Below, one piece after another: positions 16,117-24,956 of a stretch of 64,000 bases of DNA. The DNA comes from DFXE01 sp032054765 (GTDB lineage: Bacteria; Bacteroidota; Bacteroidia; Bacteroidales; Tannerellaceae), in contig DAMBSC010000013.1 of assembly GCA_032054765.1 (NCBI GenBank), positions 1 through 64,000 on the forward strand, given 5' to 3'. Position 1 is the first letter of the stretch; every line of letters begins with the position of its first letter. Both the position numbers and the translations under genes were made by a program. Below the pieces are notes generated by a model. It was not told the DNA's origin and did no database searches. It worked only from the letters and a program-made list of their open reading frames with translations.

Positions 16117-17754
16117 ATGATTTCAGTTGATGGATTAACAGTGGAGTTTGGTGGTAGCGCACTCTTTTCGGATATATCTTTTGTTATTAATGAGAAAGAC
16201 AGAATTGCTCTTATGGGTAAAAACGGGGCGGGAAAGTCTACACTCCTGAAGATTCTTGCAGGAGTACGTGAACCAAGTCGTGGAAAGATTTCAGCTCCAA
16301 AAGATACGGTGATTGCTTATTTACCACAGCATTTGATGACAGAAGATAATCGTACGGTATTTGAGGAGACGGCGCAAGCTTTCTCACATCTGCATGAAAT
16401 GGAAGCAGAAATAGAAGCTATCAATAAGGAATTAGAAACGCGTACCGATTATGATTCAGAAGAATATTATGCTCTCATAGAGAAGGTATCAACCCTGAGT
16501 GAAAAATTCTACTCGATTGAAGAGATTAATTATGATGCTGATATAGAGAAAACATTACTAGGACTTGGTTTTATCAGAGATGATTTTAATCGTCCTACAA
16601 GTGAATTCAGTGGTGGTTGGCGTATGCGTATAGAATTGGCGAAACTGCTTCTAAAAAAGCCTGATGTACTTTTACTTGATGAACCAACAAATCATCTGGA
16701 TATTGAATCCATCCAATGGCTTGAAGACTTTCTGATAGATAATGGACAGGCTGTAGTGGTAATTAGTCATGACAGGGCATTTATCGATCGGATCACAACT
16801 CGTACAATAGAAGTAACAATGGGTCGTATTTATGACTATAAAGTAAATTATAGTACCTATCTACAACTACGTCAGGAACGGCGAGAACAACAACAAAAAG
16901 CGTTTGATGAGCAACAGAAGATGATTGCTGAGACAAAAGAATTTATAGAACGTTTTAAAGGTACTTATTCTAAAACTTTACAAGTGCAAAGTCGGGTGAA
17001 GATGCTTGAAAAACTGGAAATACTTGAGGTTGACGAGGAAGATACTTCTGCATTGCGATTGAAATTTCCACCTTCCCCACGTTCGGGATCTTATCCTGTA
17101 GCTATTGATAATGTCTCTAAAAGTTATGGAGATCATACCGTGTTTCGTAATGCGAATGTAACTATTGAACGAGGAGATAAGATTGCTTTTGTTGGAAAGA
17201 ACGGTGAGGGGAAATCGACGTTAGTAAAATGCATTATGAAAGAAATTGAGCATGAAGGAACACTTACAATTGGTCATAATGTAATGATTGGCTATTTTGC
17301 ACAAAACCAGGCTTCGTTATTGGACGAAAATCTTACTGTTTTCCAGACAATAGATGATGTGGCGATAGGAGATATCCGAACTAAGATCAGAGATTTATTA
17401 GGTGCTTTTATGTTTGGTGGTGAGAATTCTACCAAAAAAGTAAAAGTTCTTTCCGGCGGTGAACGAACACGTTTAGCAATGATAAAATTATTACTTGAAC
17501 CTGTCAACTTGCTGATTCTTGACGAGCCTACCAACCACCTGGATTTGAAAACTAAAGATATTCTTAAAAACGCATTAAAAGATTTTGATGGGACATTGAT
17601 CGTAGTGTCACATGATCGTGACTTCTTGGATGGATTGGTAACAAAGGTTTATGAATTCGGTAATCAGAAAGTAACCGAACATCTGGAAGGAATTTATGAA
17701 TTCATGCAACGCAAAAAAATGGAAAATCTACGTGAGTTAGAACGTACGAAATAA
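16117..17754 (+). CDS. ABC-F family ATPase (ribosome-associated)
   Basis: A 545-residue protein with two ABC ATPase domains and no membrane segments. The first has Walker A GKNGAGKST (about 36-44), signature FSGGWRMR and Walker B LLLDEPTNHLD. The second has GKNGEGKST, LSGGERTRLA and LLILDEPTNHLD. A charged helical linker (about 245-310, QERREQQQKAFDEQQK) joins them, as in EttA/Uup/YheS proteins that act on the ribosomal E site. Which ABC-F subgroup it belongs to, or whether it protects from antibiotics, cannot be told. It is followed after 8 bp by a TRIC-family gene. Confidence 0.92.
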   Translation: MISVDGLTVEFGGSALFSDISFVINEKDRIALMGKNGAGKSTLLKILAGVREPSRGKISAPKDTVIAYLPQHLMTEDNRTVFEETAQAFSHLHEMEAEIEAINKELETRTDYDSEEYYALIEKVSTLSEKFYSIEEINYDADIEKTLLGLGFIRDDFNRPTSEFSGGWRMRIELAKLLLKKPDVLLLDEPTNHLDIESIQWLEDFLIDNGQAVVVISHDRAFIDRITTRTIEVTMGRIYDYKVNYSTYLQLRQERREQQQKAFDEQQKMIAETKEFIERFKGTYSKTLQVQSRVKMLEKLEILEVDEEDTSALRLKFPPSPRSGSYPVAIDNVSKSYGDHTVFRNANVTIERGDKIAFVGKNGEGKSTLVKCIMKEIEHEGTLTIGHNVMIGYFAQNQASLLDENLTVFQTIDDVAIGDIRTKIRDLLGAFMFGGENSTKKVKVLSGGERTRLAMIKLLLEPVNLLILDEPTNHLDLKTKDILKNALKDFDGTLIVVSHDRDFLDGLVTKVYEFGNQKVTEHLEGIYEFMQRKKMENLRELERTK

Positions 17755-17762
17755 AAAACAAA

Positions 17763-18374
17763 ATGACAGATTTTTTAGCTATTTTCGACTATTTAGGTAC
17801 CTTTGCGTTTGCAATAAGCGGTATAAGGTTGGCATCTGCTAAACAATTTGATTGGTTTGGTGCCTATGTAGTTGGTATTGTAACAGCTGTCGGAGGAGGT
17901 ACGGTAAGGGATATATTGCTAAATGCGACACCCTTTTGGATGGAGCAGCCATCTTACCTGATCGTTTCGGGATTAGCTCTTTTGTTTGTGATCGTATTCA
18001 GAAAATATGTGATCAGACTAAACAATACTTTCTTTATTTTCGATGCCATCGGTTTAGGTCTGTTTGTTGTTGTAGGAGTAGCAAAAACGCTTGATTTTGG
18101 TTTCCCCATGTGGGTGGCTATTGTTATGGGTACTATTACTGGTTCATTCGGAGGAATGATACGTGATATATTAATAAATGAGGAACCTTTAGTTTTTCGG
18201 AAGGATATTTATGCACTTGCTTGCGTGTTTGGAGGGATTGTCTACTGTATTTGTCAGTATCTGGTATTACCATTAGCAATCTCGCAGACTATCGCTGCGG
18301 TTTCTGTTTTTGTGGTCCGTATTCTGGCAGTAAAATATCATATAAGTGTTCCGGTATTAAAAGGTGAAGAATAA
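17763..18374 (+). CDS. Trimeric intracellular cation (TRIC) channel family protein
   Basis: A 203-residue inner membrane protein of the YicG/UPF0126 group, bacterial homologues of TRIC potassium channels. It has an internal duplication of three-helix units, each with the glycine-rich kink and Arg-Asp: VGGGTVRDILL (about 40-50) and FGGMIRDIL (about 126-134). It lies 8 bp after the ABC-F gene and is probably co-transcribed with it. The length is typical; physiological role unknown in this organism. Confidence 0.92.
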   Translation: MTDFLAIFDYLGTFAFAISGIRLASAKQFDWFGAYVVGIVTAVGGGTVRDILLNATPFWMEQPSYLIVSGLALLFVIVFRKYVIRLNNTFFIFDAIGLGLFVVVGVAKTLDFGFPMWVAIVMGTITGSFGGMIRDILINEEPLVFRKDIYALACVFGGIVYCICQYLVLPLAISQTIAAVSVFVVRILAVKYHISVPVLKGEE

Positions 18375-18380
18375 ATTAAT

Positions 18381-18388
18381 TACCTTTG
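18381..18388 (+). promoter_or_regulatory. Promoter box of asparaginase gene
   Basis: TACCTTTG, fitting TAnnTTTG, lies between the TRIC stop (18374) and the asparaginase start. It is 24 bp before the preferred ATG (18413) and 6 bp before an alternative in-frame ATG (18395). TTG codons overlapping or abutting this box are unlikely starts. Confidence 0.55.
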
Positions 18389-18412
18389 TTGTTTATGACA
18401 GGTTATTCGAAC

Positions 18413-19456
18413 ATGGAAAGTAAAGCTTCCATTTTGCTGGTTTACACAGGTGGAACAATAGGTATGATTGAAAATCCTGAAACTGGTGTATTGGAATCTT
18501 TCAACTTTCAGCATTTGAAAGATAATATGCCTGAATTGAAAAAATTGGGCTATGCAGTCTCTACTTATCAATTTGATCCCCCCCTTGATTCATCTGATAT
18601 GGGGCCTGATTGCTGGATGAAAATTGTAGATATTATTGCCGATAATTATTCTAAATATGACGGTTTTGTTATATTGCATGGTACTGATACCATGGCATAT
18701 ACAGCGTCGGCTTTAAGCTTTATGTTGGAAAATCTGAGTAAACCAGTTGTCCTGACAGGCTCACAATTACCTATTGGTATGTTGAGGACGGATGGAAAGG
18801 AAAATCTAATCACAGCAATAGAAATTGCTGCAGCAAAGGAGAACGGACTACCTATCGTACCTGAAGTATGTGTCTTTTTTGAAAATGATCTTCTTAGGGG
18901 TAATCGAACAAGAAAAATAAATGCTGACAATTTTAATGCATTTCGTTCTTACAATTATCCGCCATTGGCTCATGCTGGTATACATATCAAATATGATGTG
19001 CAACAAATATATCATCCGGCATCACGTAAACCACTGAAACCTCATTATCTTCTCGATAGGAATATTGCTATACTGAAGCTATTTCCGGGGATGTCTCCAC
19101 AAGTAATCGAAAGTATCCTGAATATTCCGGGATTGAAAGGAGTTGTGATGGAAACCTATGGTAGTGGAAATGCGCCAAGGGATGAGTGGTTTTTGAAGAT
19201 GCTCAGAGAAGCTGTAGAAAGAGGGATTGTTATTGTGAATGTAACACAATGTGTCGGTGGAAGCGTTGAGATGCATCGTTATGAAACCGGTCATAAACTA
19301 TTGGAAGCCGGTGTTATTAGTGGGTATGATAGTACCACAGAAAGTGCAGTAACCAAATTGATGTTTCTTTTTGGTCATGGAATGACTCCCGAAGAAGTGA
19401 AAGATCATATGAACTGTTCACTGATTGGAGAAGTAACTATTCCTGATAAATTTTAA
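18413..19456 (+). CDS. ansA: L-asparaginase, type I (cytoplasmic)
   Basis: A 347-residue type I asparaginase hydrolysing L-asparagine to aspartate and ammonia in the cytoplasm. The two catalytic threonine motifs are VYTGGTIGM (Thr near residue 12) and LHGTDTMAYTA; TGSQLPIG and GSGNAP also match. There is no signal peptide, separating it from periplasmic type II enzymes. I take ATG 18413 because it aligns with the family N-terminus; ATG 18395 would add six residues. A YycJ-like hydrolase gene follows by 4 bp, so the two are likely one operon. Confidence 0.93.
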   Translation: MESKASILLVYTGGTIGMIENPETGVLESFNFQHLKDNMPELKKLGYAVSTYQFDPPLDSSDMGPDCWMKIVDIIADNYSKYDGFVILHGTDTMAYTASALSFMLENLSKPVVLTGSQLPIGMLRTDGKENLITAIEIAAAKENGLPIVPEVCVFFENDLLRGNRTRKINADNFNAFRSYNYPPLAHAGIHIKYDVQQIYHPASRKPLKPHYLLDRNIAILKLFPGMSPQVIESILNIPGLKGVVMETYGSGNAPRDEWFLKMLREAVERGIVIVNVTQCVGGSVEMHRYETGHKLLEAGVISGYDSTTESAVTKLMFLFGHGMTPEEVKDHMNCSLIGEVTIPDKF

Positions 19457-19460
19457 TTAT

Positions 19461-20264
19461 ATGAAATTATCTTTTCTAAGTTTGGCAAGTGGAAGCAGTG
19501 GAAACTGCTATTATCTGGGGACTCCGGATTATGGGATATTGATTGACGCAGGGATAGGTATACGTACCATTAAAAAAGTACTGAAAGACCGGATGATTGA
19601 TTTCCAGAAAATAATAGCAGTATTGATTACTCATGATCATGCCGACCATATCAAAACAGTAGGTTGCTTAGGAGAGAAACATGCAATACCTGTATATGCA
19701 ACCGAAGCAGTTCATTGTGGTATAGATAAAAGCCGTTATGTTGAAGAAGTGCTGGGAGCCTCTCGTAAAATAATTGAAAAAGAATTGTCATTCTCTATCC
19801 GCGATTTTAATATCACTGCTTTTGAAGTACCACATGATAGCACAGATAATGTAGGATATTATATAGAATTTGGAAATCATAAATTTACTTTTGCTACTGA
19901 TGTAGGACATATAACGGAAACAGTTAGTAAATATATGTGTATGGCGAATCATCTGATTATAGAATCGAACTATGATGAAGAGATGTTAATGTTCGGCACA
20001 TATCCTCAGTTTCTGAAAGAACGTGTTGCCAGCCTAACAGGACATCTTAGTAACCATGAAGCCGCTGAATTCTTAGCGAATCATTACCATACTGGTTTAA
20101 AAGATATATGGCTTTGTCATTTAAGCAGAGATAATAACCATCCCGAACTGGCATATAAAACTGTAGATATACGTTTGTTTAATGAAGGCATTCGTGTAGG
20201 CAAAGATGTCAATCTGATTGCTTTGAAAAGATCAACACCTTCCGACCTCTATGAGTTTGAGTAA
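19461..20264 (+). CDS. MBL-fold metal-dependent hydrolase (YycJ-like)
   Basis: A 267-residue metallo-beta-lactamase-fold protein. The metal-binding motif is LITHDHADHI (about 53-62). Further ligands are in PHDSTDNVGYY, ATDVGH and the C-terminal LCHLSRDNNHPE. The opening LASGSSGNCYYL is typical of the YycJ/ExoX-like 5'-3' nuclease subgroup. It is 4 bp behind ansA. Function is presumably nucleic-acid processing by family analogy, not shown for this branch. Confidence 0.88.
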   Translation: MKLSFLSLASGSSGNCYYLGTPDYGILIDAGIGIRTIKKVLKDRMIDFQKIIAVLITHDHADHIKTVGCLGEKHAIPVYATEAVHCGIDKSRYVEEVLGASRKIIEKELSFSIRDFNITAFEVPHDSTDNVGYYIEFGNHKFTFATDVGHITETVSKYMCMANHLIIESNYDEEMLMFGTYPQFLKERVASLTGHLSNHEAAEFLANHYHTGLKDIWLCHLSRDNNHPELAYKTVDIRLFNEGIRVGKDVNLIALKRSTPSDLYEFE

Positions 20265-20295
20265 AGACGACTTATCAAAAAATAGGAAATAAAAC

Positions 20296-20326
20296 TTGCA
20301 GAGAAAAAATTAATCGTCTATATTTG
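20296..20326 (+). promoter_or_regulatory. Promoter of tRNA-Lys
   Basis: TATATTTG at 20319-20326 fits the -7 consensus, and TTG at 20296-20298 lies 20 bp upstream as -33 element. The tRNA begins 17 bp after the box. Confidence 0.65.
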
Positions 20327-20342
20327 CACCCGCTAACAAAAA

Positions 20343-20415
20343 GACTCCGTAGCTCAGTTGGTAGAGCAAATGACTCTTAATCATTGGGTCGAGAGTTCGA
20401 GCCTCTCCGGGGTCA
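20343..20415 (+). tRNA. tRNA-Lys (anticodon CTT)
   Basis: A 73-nt cloverleaf. The acceptor stem is GACTCCG with CGGGGTC (one G-U pair), discriminator A at 20415. The D arm contains AGCTCAGTTGGTAGAGC. The anticodon stem AATGA/TCATT encloses loop CTCTTAA with anticodon CTT reading AAG. The T arm is GAGAG-TTCGAGC-CTCTC. The 3' CCA is not encoded. A hairpin terminator follows directly. Confidence 0.97.
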
Positions 20416-20418
20416 CAA

Positions 20419-20446
20419 AAAAGCCGCTTATTAGCGGCTTTTTTAT
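20419..20446. terminator. Bidirectional terminator between tRNA-Lys and M48 peptidase gene
   Basis: AAGCCGCT (20421-20428) and AGCGGCTT (20433-20440) form an 8-bp stem with a 4-nt loop, with A and T runs on either side, so it can end transcription from both directions. Confidence 0.85.
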
Positions 20447-21235
20447 TTATTTACCAGTTTGCTGATCAGCTTTTTCTTTCATTCTTTTGGCACGTTTTTC
20501 GCTATCGGGGTGAGTTGAAAACATCTTTTGTACTGTTGATGCTTTTGCACCCTGGCTTAATCCTACAAGTTTATCAAGAGCATTAGCCATACCATATGGA
20601 TCTATATCATTATTAAGGCAGAATTGGAAAGCGTAGTCATCGGCTGCATATTCTTGTTTCTGTGAGAATTGAGCATCCGCCAATGCTTCGGCAAGTTCTC
20701 CTAATTGAGAGTCGGTTAATGCTTGAGCTACTCCCCCTACAGAACCTACAGCATTTCTGGCAGCAGAACGTAGATAGGCGCTTTTCATCGCATCTTTTGT
20801 GTCTGTATTAAGTACATGACCGATTTCATGACCGATAACAGCCATAACTTCGGCATCATCCATTAGCTCCATTAAGCCTCCGCATACACGGATACTACCA
20901 TCACCACATGCAAAGGCATTTACATCCACTACATAATAAACTTTAAAATTAAGATTGAGACCGGTAACTCCTTTTATATCGGAAGTAAGCTGTGCTAAAC
21001 GAGCTCCCATTTCTGTTTCCGGACCAGCTACCGGATTATTAGCGTCCATCCACTCAATATATTCACGGCTGATAGCAGCTATATCGGCATCACTCAATGT
21101 GACGGCTTTTCCTACATCTTTAGCAGCATCCATCACTTTGTTTGTGTCAATTTTCTTTCCTCCGATTTTAATTTGTGCATTAGCACTAAAACATATTCCG
21201 GCAACTATAGCCAGAGAAAGTAGAATAATTCTCAT
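20447..21235 (-). CDS. M48 family metalloprotease, exported
   Basis: A 262-residue zinc protease related to HtpX/Oma1/BepA-type M48 enzymes. Signal peptide at residues 1-20 (cut after SANA). The zinc motif is HEIGH (about 140) with downstream Glu in EYAADDYA, and the C-terminal signature HPDSEKRAKRM. There are no transmembrane helices after the signal, so it is probably periplasmic, where such enzymes take part in envelope protein quality control. It lies 12 bp after a thioredoxin-like lipoprotein gene on the same strand and is likely co-transcribed with it. Confidence 0.92.
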   Translation of the reverse strand: MRIILLSLAIVAGICFSANAQIKIGGKKIDTNKVMDAAKDVGKAVTLSDADIAAISREYIEWMDANNPVAGPETEMGARLAQLTSDIKGVTGLNLNFKVYYVVDVNAFACGDGSIRVCGGLMELMDDAEVMAVIGHEIGHVLNTDTKDAMKSAYLRSAARNAVGSVGGVAQALTDSQLGELAEALADAQFSQKQEYAADDYAFQFCLNNDIDPYGMANALDKLVGLSQGAKASTVQKMFSTHPDSEKRAKRMKEKADQQTGK

Positions 21236-21247
21236 TCGATTAAAAAT

Positions 21248-22165
21248 TTAATTTGTTAGTTGTCTAATATAATTCTCTAATTGTTCAAACGTTGTATCTT
21301 TTAATAGTACTTTTTTTTCTTTATTCAACAGATATATAGTTGGAATAGCTTTTAAATCATATATTTCTTTATCCTTTAAATGTGTTCCTTCATCATAAGA
21401 ATTAATCCATTTCTTAGGAATATCAGAAAGATAACTTTTCCATTCCGTAAGATCTTCATCGGGATAAACAGCCAAAATGGTTAATTTCTTTTCATCAATT
21501 AAGTAATTTATAGTGAGTGAAGATTGTAACTGCTCTATTATCTCTTTACAAGTATGACATCCTGGATTATAGAAGAAGATAAGGGTATAGTCTGCCTTTA
21601 TAGCATACAGAGAAGACTTTTTACCACCTACCAATGTATATGTAAAATCAGAAGCCTTTTCTCCTACTCTGTTTTTTTTGGCAAGTTCCAACAAATAAGT
21701 CGGGCGTATTTTTTCAACATTTAACGATGAGCCTATAATGGCTTCAAGAGCAGGTATATAATATTCATCATTCCTGAATGGTGAGTTGGGATCATACAAA
21801 TATCTCTCATATAGGTCCGTAAAATAGGCAAACATTAATGAGTCAACCTCTGCTTTTTTTAGCATATTCTTAATGGAAGATGAAACAGCAGCATAAGTTG
21901 CATAATTCATAACATTGATATAATCGGCAAATGCCTGCTCGGTTACTTCCGGTAAATGGATATAGGCGGTATCTGAAAAATCAAAATGATCCCAATAGTG
22001 CTTGACTAAATAATCAGCTCTTTCTTCTGGGTTAGTAATCATAGTCGGAATATTTACCATCTGAAATGTTGGTATGGTGGAGTTCTCCGGCTTAGATTGA
22101 TTGGATTGCTGTCTATTACAGTTAACCAACAGTAAGAAAAGCAAAATAAGATAGGTATACTTCAT
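21248..22165 (-). CDS. Thioredoxin-like (TlpA/DUF5106-type) lipoprotein
   Basis: A 305-residue lipoprotein (lipobox LLLVNC, Cys about 16). The N-terminal half (about 45-160) resembles the helical DUF5106 domain found before thioredoxin folds in Bacteroidota. The C-terminal half is a TlpA-like thioredoxin domain with CHTC (FFYNPGCHTCKEII) and the cis-Pro loop KAIPTIYLL. It is probably a periplasmic thiol-disulfide reductase. It is first in a likely operon with the M48 protease; a TATCTTTG-type box on the minus strand at 22189-22196 is its promoter. Confidence 0.85.
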   Translation of the reverse strand: MKYTYLILLFLLLVNCNRQQSNQSKPENSTIPTFQMVNIPTMITNPEERADYLVKHYWDHFDFSDTAYIHLPEVTEQAFADYINVMNYATYAAVSSSIKNMLKKAEVDSLMFAYFTDLYERYLYDPNSPFRNDEYYIPALEAIIGSSLNVEKIRPTYLLELAKKNRVGEKASDFTYTLVGGKKSSLYAIKADYTLIFFYNPGCHTCKEIIEQLQSSLTINYLIDEKKLTILAVYPDEDLTEWKSYLSDIPKKWINSYDEGTHLKDKEIYDLKAIPTIYLLNKEKKVLLKDTTFEQLENYIRQLTN

Positions 22166-22188
22166 TTTTCCATATTTTGTTCACAATA

Positions 22189-22196
22189 CAAAGATA
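22189..22196 (-). promoter_or_regulatory. Promoter box of thioredoxin-like lipoprotein-M48 operon
   Basis: CAAAGATA reads TATCTTTG on the minus strand, 23 bp upstream of the lipoprotein ATG. Confidence 0.6.
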
Positions 22197-22221
22197 GTAT
22201 TTTTTTAGAAATGCGACATAA

Positions 22222-22764
22222 TCAGGGGGTTAAACAGTTTGGTGAAAGTTGATCCACTAAATGTTTTCTATAGTCTCCATCACTTTTTTTTCTGTATCTA
22301 TTACTTAGCAATGCCTTTATTGAAATGATATTTTCTTCAGCAGGGTCTGCTGCTATTTCCCTTCCACCTATCCGGATAATTTCTTCTTCGAGTTTCTGAA
22401 TAATAATTTTACTAATCCCTTTATTCAGATATTCCTCTTCACCAATTAGATAACCAATTTCATATGTGTGATTTTTCTCTGTTACGTCTTCATATGTTTC
22501 CTCAAAGTTGTGCCCTTCTTCCTTTAAATTTTTCAGAAAAAAACAATCAGCGTATAAACAGTATCCTATTTTAGTATTATTATAATAAACAATGAAATGT
22601 TTTAAGAAACTATAATTTCCGTTTCTTTCGTTTATCTCATGCAGCCAGTCTTCTTTTTTGCCAAACCATTTACTAATATATTTTTTATCTAACCATTTAT
22701 CAAAGATGGGTATATCGTCATCAAGTAAAGGTTTTAATATTATTTCGCTTTTATCTATTATCAT
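22222..22764 (-). CDS. GNAT family N-acetyltransferase (AAC(6')-like)
   Basis: A 180-residue acetyltransferase. It starts with a typical 'L-K-P-L-x-x-x-D-I-P-x-x-x-K-W' beta1-helix region (ILKPLLDDDIPIFDKWL), has KIGYCLYA in the core strand and EIGYLIGEEEYLNKGISKII, the acetyl-CoA loop (motif A). This arrangement resembles aminoglycoside 6'-acetyltransferases and related small-molecule GNATs, but the substrate is not deducible. A minus-strand TATTTTTG box at 22810-22817 is a possible promoter. Unusually Asn/Lys/Glu-rich but not clearly foreign. Confidence 0.75.
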   Translation of the reverse strand: MIIDKSEIILKPLLDDDIPIFDKWLDKKYISKWFGKKEDWLHEINERNGNYSFLKHFIVYYNNTKIGYCLYADCFFLKNLKEEGHNFEETYEDVTEKNHTYEIGYLIGEEEYLNKGISKIIIQKLEEEIIRIGGREIAADPAEENIISIKALLSNRYRKKSDGDYRKHLVDQLSPNCLTP

Positions 22765-22915
22765 AGAATTTCAATGTCATATGGTGTTTATTTCAGCATA
22801 TACAGCATGCAAAAATATGTAATTTATTTTACTAAGATAAACAGAATATCATTAGCATACGGTTTATAGATAAAACAGGAAAACTGATATATGATGTATT
22901 CTGAATAATAATCGT

Positions 22916-22923
22916 TATTTTTG
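22916..22923 (+). promoter_or_regulatory. Promoter box of dnaG
   Basis: TATTTTTG fits TAnnTTTG, 29 bp before the dnaG ATG. Confidence 0.55.
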
Positions 22924-22952
22924 TCTTCCTTAAAAAAGCTTGGTGATAGTGC

Positions 22953-24944
22953 ATGATTGATCAGGGAACCATAGACCGGATATTAGATGCAGCACATATA
23001 GAGGAGGTTGTGTCTGATTTTGTTACCCTACGGAGACGTGGGGTTAATCTTGTTGGTTTGTGTCCGTTCCATTCTGATAAGACTCCTTCATTTTATGTGT
23101 CACCGTCCAAGAATATCTGTAAATGTTTTGCATGTGGTGAAGGAGGAACGGCTGTTCATTTTATTATGAAACATGAACAGTTGAGTTATTTTGATGCACT
23201 GCGTTATCTGGGCAAGAAGTATAATATAGAAATTCAGGAACGGGAATTATCGGATGAAGAAAAGAGAGTCCGGAATGACCGTGAAAGTATGCTTATCGTT
23301 AATAGCTGGGCTCAAAAGTATTTTACAACCCAGCTTTACGAACACCAGGAAGGAGTTAGTGTCGGACTTCGTTATTTTAAAGAACGAGGTTTCAGGGATG
23401 ATATTATTAAAAAGTTTTGTTTGGGGTATAGCCTCGATGAGCGGGATGGGTTATATAAAGAAGCAACTAAAAACGGATACAAAAAAGAATTTCTGGAGAA
23501 AACCGGTCTTGTTATAGCCTATGATAATGGAGGTGTAAATGATCGTTTTCGTGGAAGAGTTATCTTCCCTGTACACTCTTTAAGCGGTAAAGTTGTCGCT
23601 TTCGGAGGACGTACGCTTAAGAAAGAAGAGAAAACAGCCAAATATGTTAATTCCCCGGAAAGTGAAATCTATCATAAAAGTAATGAGCTGTATGGTATTT
23701 TCTTTGCTAAACAAAGTATCGTAAAAGAAGACAGATGCTTTTTAGTAGAGGGATACACAGATGTAATTTCTATGCATCAGGCAGGCATTGAGAATGTTGT
23801 AGCGTCTTCGGGAACAGCATTGACTATGCCTCAGATACGGTTAATACATCGATTTACGGAGAATATAACGGTTCTTTATGATGGAGATGCCGCTGGAATT
23901 AAAGCAGCATTACGTGGTATTGATCTGCTTTTAGAGGAAGGAATGAACGTAAAAGTAGTATTGTTGCCGGAAGGTGAGGACCCAGACTCGTATGCACGAA
24001 AACATAGTTCCTCACAGTTTATTGAATTTATTAAACAAAACGAGACCGACTTTATTCGTTTTAAAACAAAACTTTTATTAGATGAGGCAGGAACTGATCC
24101 TATAAAAAGATCAGCACTTATATCAGATATTATACGAAGCGTTGCTATTATTCCCGACAATATTGCCCGTACAGTTTATATCCGTGAATGTAGTTCGATG
24201 ATGGAAATTGATGAACGGATAGTACTGAATGAAGTTAATAAACAACGGTTAAATAAGAGTGAGAAACAGACGACACCAGCGGTTTCACAACAACCGATAG
24301 CAGCTCCGATAGAAGAGAAAATAAGTAATGAGCCGGATGTTGCATCTGCCGAAACAACAGAAGAAGAACCTCCTAAACGTTCACCATTTGAAGCGTTAGA
24401 ACTGGAGTTGATCCGCTATATTGTACGTTATGGGGAGCAGTCAATCCATGAGTATATTGATGATGAAACAAAAGAAGAAGTACATATACGTATTGCCGAT
24501 TATATTCGTTTTGAGTTGGATCAGGATGATATGTATCTTTTAACCCCGCTTTATAAAGATATGCTTAACGAAGCGGCAGATCATTGTAAAGAAGAAGGCT
24601 TTACAGCTTCCCGTTACTTTTTATATCATCCTGATAACACAATCAGTAAACTAGCCGCCAATCTGGTAAGCGAAAAGTATCAGCTTAGTAAATATCATAC
24701 CAAATTTCAGGAAATAAAAGAGGAAAAAGATTTGCTAAGGCAATTGGTACCTCATGCCTTATTTGGATTTAAAGAAGCTTATATCCGTCATCAGATAAGT
24801 GATATCGGTAATAAGATAAAAGAATTGCAGCGAACTGGTGAGACTGAGAAAGTACTGCAGCTTATGAAAGAACAGGATGAACTGAACACAATAAAAAAAG
24901 CCCTGAATAAAAAGATTGGTGAACGTATCATATTAAGAATGTAA
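22953..24944 (+). CDS. dnaG: DNA primase
   Basis: A 663-residue primase that makes RNA primers at the replication fork. The CHC2-type zinc finger is at residues 37-61 (C37, H40, C58, C61: LCPFHSDKTPSF, CKCFACGEGG). The catalytic core follows, with FRGRVIFPV, the TOPRIM motif VEGYTDVISMHQ and DGDAAGIKAA. The C-terminal 200 residues are the helicase-interaction region, preceded by a low-complexity linker rich in Pro/Glu. The length fits Bacteroidota DnaG. Single gene with its own promoter; an ABC transporter gene follows after 12 bp. Confidence 0.96.
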   Translation: MIDQGTIDRILDAAHIEEVVSDFVTLRRRGVNLVGLCPFHSDKTPSFYVSPSKNICKCFACGEGGTAVHFIMKHEQLSYFDALRYLGKKYNIEIQERELSDEEKRVRNDRESMLIVNSWAQKYFTTQLYEHQEGVSVGLRYFKERGFRDDIIKKFCLGYSLDERDGLYKEATKNGYKKEFLEKTGLVIAYDNGGVNDRFRGRVIFPVHSLSGKVVAFGGRTLKKEEKTAKYVNSPESEIYHKSNELYGIFFAKQSIVKEDRCFLVEGYTDVISMHQAGIENVVASSGTALTMPQIRLIHRFTENITVLYDGDAAGIKAALRGIDLLLEEGMNVKVVLLPEGEDPDSYARKHSSSQFIEFIKQNETDFIRFKTKLLLDEAGTDPIKRSALISDIIRSVAIIPDNIARTVYIRECSSMMEIDERIVLNEVNKQRLNKSEKQTTPAVSQQPIAAPIEEKISNEPDVASAETTEEEPPKRSPFEALELELIRYIVRYGEQSIHEYIDDETKEEVHIRIADYIRFELDQDDMYLLTPLYKDMLNEAADHCKEEGFTASRYFLYHPDNTISKLAANLVSEKYQLSKYHTKFQEIKEEKDLLRQLVPHALFGFKEAYIRHQISDIGNKIKELQRTGETEKVLQLMKEQDELNTIKKALNKKIGERIILRM

Positions 24945-24956
24945 TATTAATACTGT

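Noticed and set aside
16117..17754. Antibiotic-resistance ABC-F protein
   Set aside because: The two-ATPase layout is shared by housekeeping EttA/Uup proteins; no resistance-specific feature is visible in the linker.
22222..22764. Naming the GNAT protein an aminoglycoside resistance enzyme
   Set aside because: Only the general AAC(6')-like arrangement is visible; substrate residues cannot be judged without alignment.
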